Assembly: GCA_000438355.1 (NCBI GenBank)
Contig: FR901524.1
Coordinates: 13,711-22,606 of the forward strand
Length of the DNA: 8,896 bases
Direction of reading: 5' to 3'
Source: Clostridium sp. CAG:273
GTDB taxonomy: Bacteria > Bacillota > Clostridia > TANB77 > CAG-508
Position numbers and translations under genes: made by a program. Shown in pieces: positions 6,034 through 8,896 of the stretch (position 1 is its first letter; every line of letters starts with the position of its first letter). The notes beneath the pieces are model-generated. The model was not told where the DNA came from. It searched no databases and saw only the letters and a program-made list of their open reading frames with translations.

Positions 6034-6960
6034 ATGGCATATAATATTTATTTAATAGATGATGATAATGAGATATACAAATGCATAACAAAGCTTTTTC
6101 AGAAGGAAAAGGAATATAAGATACATAAGGCAAAAACAAATCAAATAGAAGGTGTGCTTAAAGACATACCTTCTCTTATAATAATAAATGAAGATGGTGT
6201 GGATGAAGATACAATAAAAATTTGTGATAGTATTAGAGGAGATGAAAATAATATAATTACACCTATTATTGTTATATCTTCTAATCATGACAAAGATCAT
6301 AGGGTAAAAATATTAAAGGCTGGAGTAGAGCATTATATAAAAGCACCAATTGATGAAGAATATATGTATTACACAATTGTTAATGCAATAAGACTTTTAT
6401 ACACTAATAGGGGTATTAGTCCACTTACAGGACTTCCTGGAAATATTCAAATTCAAACAGAAATAAAAAGAAGGCTTTTAAATAAAGAAGATTTTTGTGT
6501 TATATACTTAGATTTAGATAATTTTAAGGCATATAATGATGTTTATGGTTTTTTAAATGGAGATGAAATTATTAAATTTACAGCAAAAACTATAATGAAT
6601 AATATAAATTCAAACGATTGCGAAGACTGTTTTGTGGGACATATAGGAGGAGACGATTTTGTAGCAATGATAACAGGAACAGATTGCGAGAAAATATGCC
6701 AAAATATTATAATAGAATTTGATGAAGGAGTAAAAAGCTATTTCACTAGAACAGATTTAGATAAAGGATATATAGAAGTTCCAAATAGAAAAGGAATTAT
6801 AGAACAATTTCCAATCACATCTATTTCAATTGGAGTTGTAGTTGTGGATAAAGGAAGATTTAAAAATACACTTGAAATTGGTGAAGTTGCAGCACAGGTT
6901 AAACATTTGGCAAAAACAACATTTGGAAGTACATATGTAATAGATAGAAGGAAAAAGTAA
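6034..6960 (+). CDS. REC-GGDEF protein (GGDDF variant), putative diguanylate cyclase
   Basis: This 308-residue soluble protein would make c-di-GMP from two GTP, or bind nucleotide, in the cytoplasm. Residues 1-122 form a receiver-like domain with the acidic cluster D9-D10-D11, Ser82 and Lys103, but the phospho-acceptor position in SLIIINEDG is Asn52 instead of Asp, so ordinary phosphorylation is unlikely. Residues about 128-305 are the GGDEF domain. It has PLTGLPGN, the metal Asp160 in YLDLDNFKAYND, Asn168 and Asp177 for guanine binding, and GHIGGDDF with the signature at 205-209. The catalytic Glu of GGDEF is Asp208. The RxxD inhibitory site is absent (Cys196, Cys199), so product feedback is not expected. 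The form GHIGGDDF with LPGN looks like a distinct subfamily. AGGAG at 6023-6027 fixes the start. It is the second gene of an operon with the Ig-like membrane protein. Cyclase activity is likely but not certain. Confidence 0.88.
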   Translation: MAYNIYLIDDDNEIYKCITKLFQKEKEYKIHKAKTNQIEGVLKDIPSLIIINEDGVDEDTIKICDSIRGDENNIITPIIVISSNHDKDHRVKILKAGVEHYIKAPIDEEYMYYTIVNAIRLLYTNRGISPLTGLPGNIQIQTEIKRRLLNKEDFCVIYLDLDNFKAYNDVYGFLNGDEIIKFTAKTIMNNINSNDCEDCFVGHIGGDDFVAMITGTDCEKICQNIIIEFDEGVKSYFTRTDLDKGYIEVPNRKGIIEQFPITSISIGVVVVDKGRFKNTLEIGEVAAQVKHLAKTTFGSTYVIDRRKK

Positions 6961-6976
6961 GAACTGAATGAGAAAA

Positions 6977-7062
6977 AATATATAAGGTTATATATTATTA
7001 AAGAATACTTATTTATGTATTAAGTATTAAACATATTATTTTAATATACATTAAAATAATGT
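6977..7062 (+). repeat. Three consecutive inverted repeats after the GGDEF gene
   Basis: A 9-bp palindrome at 6977-6996 (AATATATAA, GG, TTATATATT), an 8-bp hairpin at 7004-7011/7021-7028, and an 11-bp hairpin at 7035-7045/7050-7060 with a 4-nt loop follow one another. None is trailed by a T-run, so no standard intrinsic terminator closes the GGDEF operon and read-through into the next gene is possible. High AT content makes such repeats easier to form by chance. Confidence 0.45.
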
Positions 7063-7088
7063 ATATAATATAAAGCTAAGCATACATA
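7061..7088 (+). promoter_or_regulatory. Candidate promoter(s) of the cwlD-like gene: sigma-A -10 and sigma-E-like alternative
   Basis: Two overlapping readings exist. TATAAT at 7064-7069 is a perfect sigma-A -10 box with a poor -35 (TTAATA at 7041-7046); its transcript would start near 7076, at the foot of the start-codon hairpin. Alternatively, GTATATA (7061-7067) and CATACATA (7081-7088), 13 bp apart, resemble the sporulation sigma-E boxes (ATATT-type -35, CATACANT -10). Sigma-E control of cwlD is known in Bacillus subtilis, which favours the second reading. Neither is proven. Confidence 0.4.
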
Positions 7089-7117
7089 TATACCAAAAGG
7101 GGTATGATGTATGCTTA
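7077..7117 (+). promoter_or_regulatory. Inverted repeat over the ribosome binding site and start codon of the cwlD-like gene
   Basis: TAAGCATACAT (7077-7087) and ATGTATGCTTA (7107-7117) form a perfect 11-bp inverted repeat. Inside it, 7089-7094 pairs with 7101-7106 around a loop that holds AAAAGG. The ribosome binding site AAAAGGGG (7095-7102) thus sits in the loop and upper stem, and the ATG at 7111 lies in the lower stem. As RNA it would hide the start codon; as DNA it could be an operator overlapping the sigma-E-like -10 box. Confidence 0.55.
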
Positions 7118-7830
7118 TTTTTAATCAAAAAAGAATAATTACAATATTTTTAATGGTATTTGTATCGTTATTTGCGTTTTCTTTTAAAATTGCTAATAAC
7201 AATATGCTAAATAAAGAAATAACAACAGAAACTGTAGCTTTGCCTGTTACAAATAGAGTAATAGTAATAGATGCAGGACATGGAACTCCAGATGAAGGGG
7301 CAGAGAGCAATAATGGAGTAACAGAAGCGGAAATAAATTTAAGAATAGCATTAAAACTTCAAAATTTGCTTGAACAAAGTGGAGCAAAGGTTATATTAAC
7401 ACGTTCTAATGAAACTGCAATATATGATATAGATAAGAAAACATTAAGAGAAAAAAAGGTGTCTGACATTCATAATAGAGTAAAGATAGGAAATGAGTCT
7501 AGTGCAGATATATTTGTTTCCATACATCTAAACAAAATTCCGCAAAATCAATATTGGGGATGGCAATGCTTTTATAACCAAAATGAGAAAAGCAAGATTT
7601 TAGCAGAAAATTTACAAAATAATTTGAATGAAGCTATTCAAAAAGAAAACAAAAGAATAGCAATGAAATTAGATACAGTATATATAATGAAAAATGTAGA
7701 AATACCAATTAGCATAGTAGAATGTGGATTTTTATCTAATGAAGAGGAAGAAAAAAGATTACAAGAAGATGATTATCAAAATAGACTTGCTTGGGGAATA
7801 TATAATGGCATAATGGACTACTTTAATTAA
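7111..7830 (+). CDS. cwlD: N-acetylmuramoyl-L-alanine amidase, CwlD-like (spore cortex)
   Basis: The 239-residue protein is an Amidase_3 zinc enzyme that cuts the bond between muramic acid and L-alanine. Residues about 8-28 are a hydrophobic signal anchor. The domain has VIDAGHG with zinc ligand His57, Glu72 in TEAEINL, SIHLN with His139, and the catalytic Glu204 in VECGFLSN. Length, the DxxxRVKIGN and YWGWQCFY segments, and the ending YQNRLAWGIYNGIMDYF match CwlD of spore formers. CwlD acts with a deacetylase (PdaA in B. subtilis) to make muramic-delta-lactam in the spore cortex, which germination enzymes need. AAAAGGGG eight bases upstream supports the ATG at 7111. ATGs at 7104 and 7107 are out of frame and end after six codons. 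The assignment as CwlD rather than another amidase is likely, and it implies sporulation. Confidence 0.85.
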   Translation: MLIFNQKRIITIFLMVFVSLFAFSFKIANNNMLNKEITTETVALPVTNRVIVIDAGHGTPDEGAESNNGVTEAEINLRIALKLQNLLEQSGAKVILTRSNETAIYDIDKKTLREKKVSDIHNRVKIGNESSADIFVSIHLNKIPQNQYWGWQCFYNQNEKSKILAENLQNNLNEAIQKENKRIAMKLDTVYIMKNVEIPISIVECGFLSNEEEEKRLQEDDYQNRLAWGIYNGIMDYFN

Positions 7831-7979
7831 AAATAGTATGTTAGAATATATAGGAGAAGGTGTTTAAAATTTAAAAGAAAATCTTCGAGTATATAGAATA
7901 ATTTGTGTAAAGTGAAAAAGAAATATAGAAAAGAGCATATCGGAAAGTCTGAGTAAAGTTTAAAAATAAACCTTCTTAT

Positions 7980-8030
7980 AATAAAATAAAAATGTCCCCT
8001 GCTTATTAAATAAAAATTTGATAAGCAGGG
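7980..8030 (-). terminator. Intrinsic terminator of the RelA/SpoT-like gene
   Basis: CCCTGCTTAT (7997-8006) and ATAAGCAGGG (8021-8030) form a perfect 10-bp stem, the most GC-rich hairpin in the window, with a 14-nt loop. On the - strand it is followed by GACATTTTTATTTTAT. It lies 22 bp past the stop codon of the - strand gene. On the + strand no T-run follows, so it is not a clear terminator for cwlD. Confidence 0.8.
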
Positions 8031-8052
8031 TTCAACTTAAAAATTTCTCTTA

Positions 8053-8877
8053 TTATTTTTCATTTTGATCTTGTTCTTGTTCTTCTACTTCTATACCTTC
8101 TTGCTCTTCAGGAGTTCCCTTTATATCTTTTAATTTTAAAGAAGGATACATTTTCTTTAAAACATCCCTAGAAGTTAATTCTCTAACATTATCACTGTAA
8201 GGGTTAGATACCCACATTGTAGGAATATATTCACCAACTGTTAAAAGGTCAGAATCATAAAGCGCTTGTACTTGTTTCATTTCAGTATTTTTATATTGTT
8301 CATGACTTGCTGTTCCGAAGTTACCTTGATAATAAACACCAAAAGTTTTGTATTGAAATTCAATTAAAGGAAATAATTGCTCAGAAATAGAATTTCCTTT
8401 AGTTTTTCCTAATAAAGCATTTAAAGTTTTAATTAATTTTGGTTCGATAGAACATGTATGGTGTTCTGCTTTATAACCATTTTCTTTATCATGATTTTTT
8501 ACATGAAGAACTTTTAGAAGATGAGTGGCTTCAGGAGAAGACTCTATTTCTTCCATTAGTATTCTAAATTCCTCTTCTGCGGTAGCTAAAATTTCTATTC
8601 CAAAAACATCATCTAAAGATTTACCATCACTGTGATTTTTATAAGCACTATTAGTAGCCTTTACTCTTGCATAAAATGATAAAAAAGGAGTAATTTTACC
8701 TAAGTCTCTTAAATGATTAAGGTATTGATTTAAGTAATTTATGAATAAAATAAATTGTTCTTCTTGATCTATAACATATTTTTCATATGTTCTTCTTGCT
8801 TCTCTTTCAGAAAGAGGTGTAACCTGAGGAATATTACCATAATTTTCTGGGCTTAAGCTTTTTTTAAACTCGTTCAT
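8053..8877 (-). CDS. Divergent RelA/SpoT-domain protein (putative alarmone synthetase-like)
   Basis: The 274-residue protein has the ordered motifs of the RelA/SpoT nucleotidyltransferase domain: R71-x-K73-x3-S77-x2-K80 for the phosphate loop, D90 in LDDVFGIEIL as the metal Asp, NGYKAEHHT (Asn133, Tyr135, His139) for the guanine site, IEFQYKT with Glu173 and Gln175, and SHEQYK behind it. The family moves pyrophosphate from ATP to GDP or GTP to make (p)ppGpp; some members (toxSAS) act as toxins on other targets. There is no HD hydrolase domain, so it would be a single-domain small synthetase. Oddities are Glu95 where GIR is usual, a long N-terminal helical part, and an acidic, Gln/Glu-rich tail (residues 256-274). 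The start has AAAGGA 11 bases upstream (8889-8894). The promoter lies beyond the window, and the gene is convergent with cwlD. The fold call is fairly sure; activity is not. Confidence 0.7.
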   Translation of the reverse strand: MNEFKKSLSPENYGNIPQVTPLSEREARRTYEKYVIDQEEQFILFINYLNQYLNHLRDLGKITPFLSFYARVKATNSAYKNHSDGKSLDDVFGIEILATAEEEFRILMEEIESSPEATHLLKVLHVKNHDKENGYKAEHHTCSIEPKLIKTLNALLGKTKGNSISEQLFPLIEFQYKTFGVYYQGNFGTASHEQYKNTEMKQVQALYDSDLLTVGEYIPTMWVSNPYSDNVRELTSRDVLKKMYPSLKLKDIKGTPEEQEGIEVEEQEQDQNEK

Positions 8878-8896
8878 AAAAAATTCATTCCTTTCT

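Noticed and set aside
7104..7124. Six-codon leader peptide (MMYAYF) overlapping the cwlD start
   Set aside because: The ATGs at 7104 and 7107 are only one and four bases from the ribosome binding site, and the frame closes at once. The spacing suits the ATG at 7111, so the short frame is most likely incidental.
7838..7956. Remnant small gene after cwlD (ATG at 7838, GTG at 7912)
   Set aside because: The frame from 7838 stops after nine codons, continues open for about 16 codons, and stops again; the 15-codon frame from 7912 has no ribosome binding site. AGGAGAAGG at 7852-7860 has no start codon after it. This is too weak to call a gene or pseudogene.
1..8896. CRISPR arrays, tRNA or rRNA genes, insertion sequences
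   Set aside because: No regularly spaced direct repeats with spacers, no tRNA cloverleaf with TTCRA-type arm, no rRNA segment and no transposase motif were seen. The only large repeats are the coding units of the adhesin.

Overview
The window reads as a piece of chromosome from an AT-rich, low-GC Gram-positive anaerobe, most likely an uncultured, probably spore-forming member of the Clostridia. The support is the very low GC content, the AGGAGG-type ribosome binding sites, the consensus sigma-A promoters, a sporulation-type amidase (CwlD-like), and a cell-surface protein of a style common in gut Clostridia. This taxonomic reading is inference; there is no rRNA or other marker gene here.

Layout from left to right on the + strand. 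(1) The 3' part of an HdeD/DUF308-family membrane protein runs off the left edge and is followed by hairpins and an intrinsic terminator. (2) A regulatory gap of about 400 bp holds two consensus sigma-A promoters in series with foldable sequence between them. (3) A 1313-residue surface protein follows. It has a signal peptide, an N-terminal thioester domain (Cys76 and Gln199), four DUF11-like repeats that each open with D-L-x-L-R-K, and a C-terminal membrane anchor. It ends in an intrinsic terminator. (4) After a 359-bp gap with an extended -10 promoter comes a two-gene operon: a single-pass membrane protein with three Ig-like modules outside the cell, then a REC-GGDEF protein of the GGDDF variant with an unphosphorylatable-looking receiver. 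(5) A gap dense in inverted repeats leads to a CwlD-like N-acetylmuramoyl-L-alanine amidase whose start codon lies inside a perfect 11-bp inverted repeat. (6) On the - strand, convergent with the rest, is a divergent single-domain RelA/SpoT-like nucleotidyltransferase with its own intrinsic terminator.

How the parts may fit together. The cell-envelope theme is clear: a covalent-type adhesin, an Ig-like envelope protein and a spore peptidoglycan amidase. Two nucleotide-signalling genes, a GGDEF protein and a RelA/SpoT-like protein, sit among them. The Ig-like protein and the GGDEF protein are almost certainly co-transcribed, since the gap is 16 bp and there is one promoter. A link between the GGDEF protein and the adhesin is plausible but unproven: the adhesin leader has none of the recognisable c-di-GMP-I or c-di-GMP-II riboswitch core motifs. 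The best candidates for something undescribed are the structured double-promoter leader of the adhesin, the Ig-protein/REC-GGDDF pair, the hairpin over the cwlD start codon, and the divergent RelA/SpoT-like enzyme.
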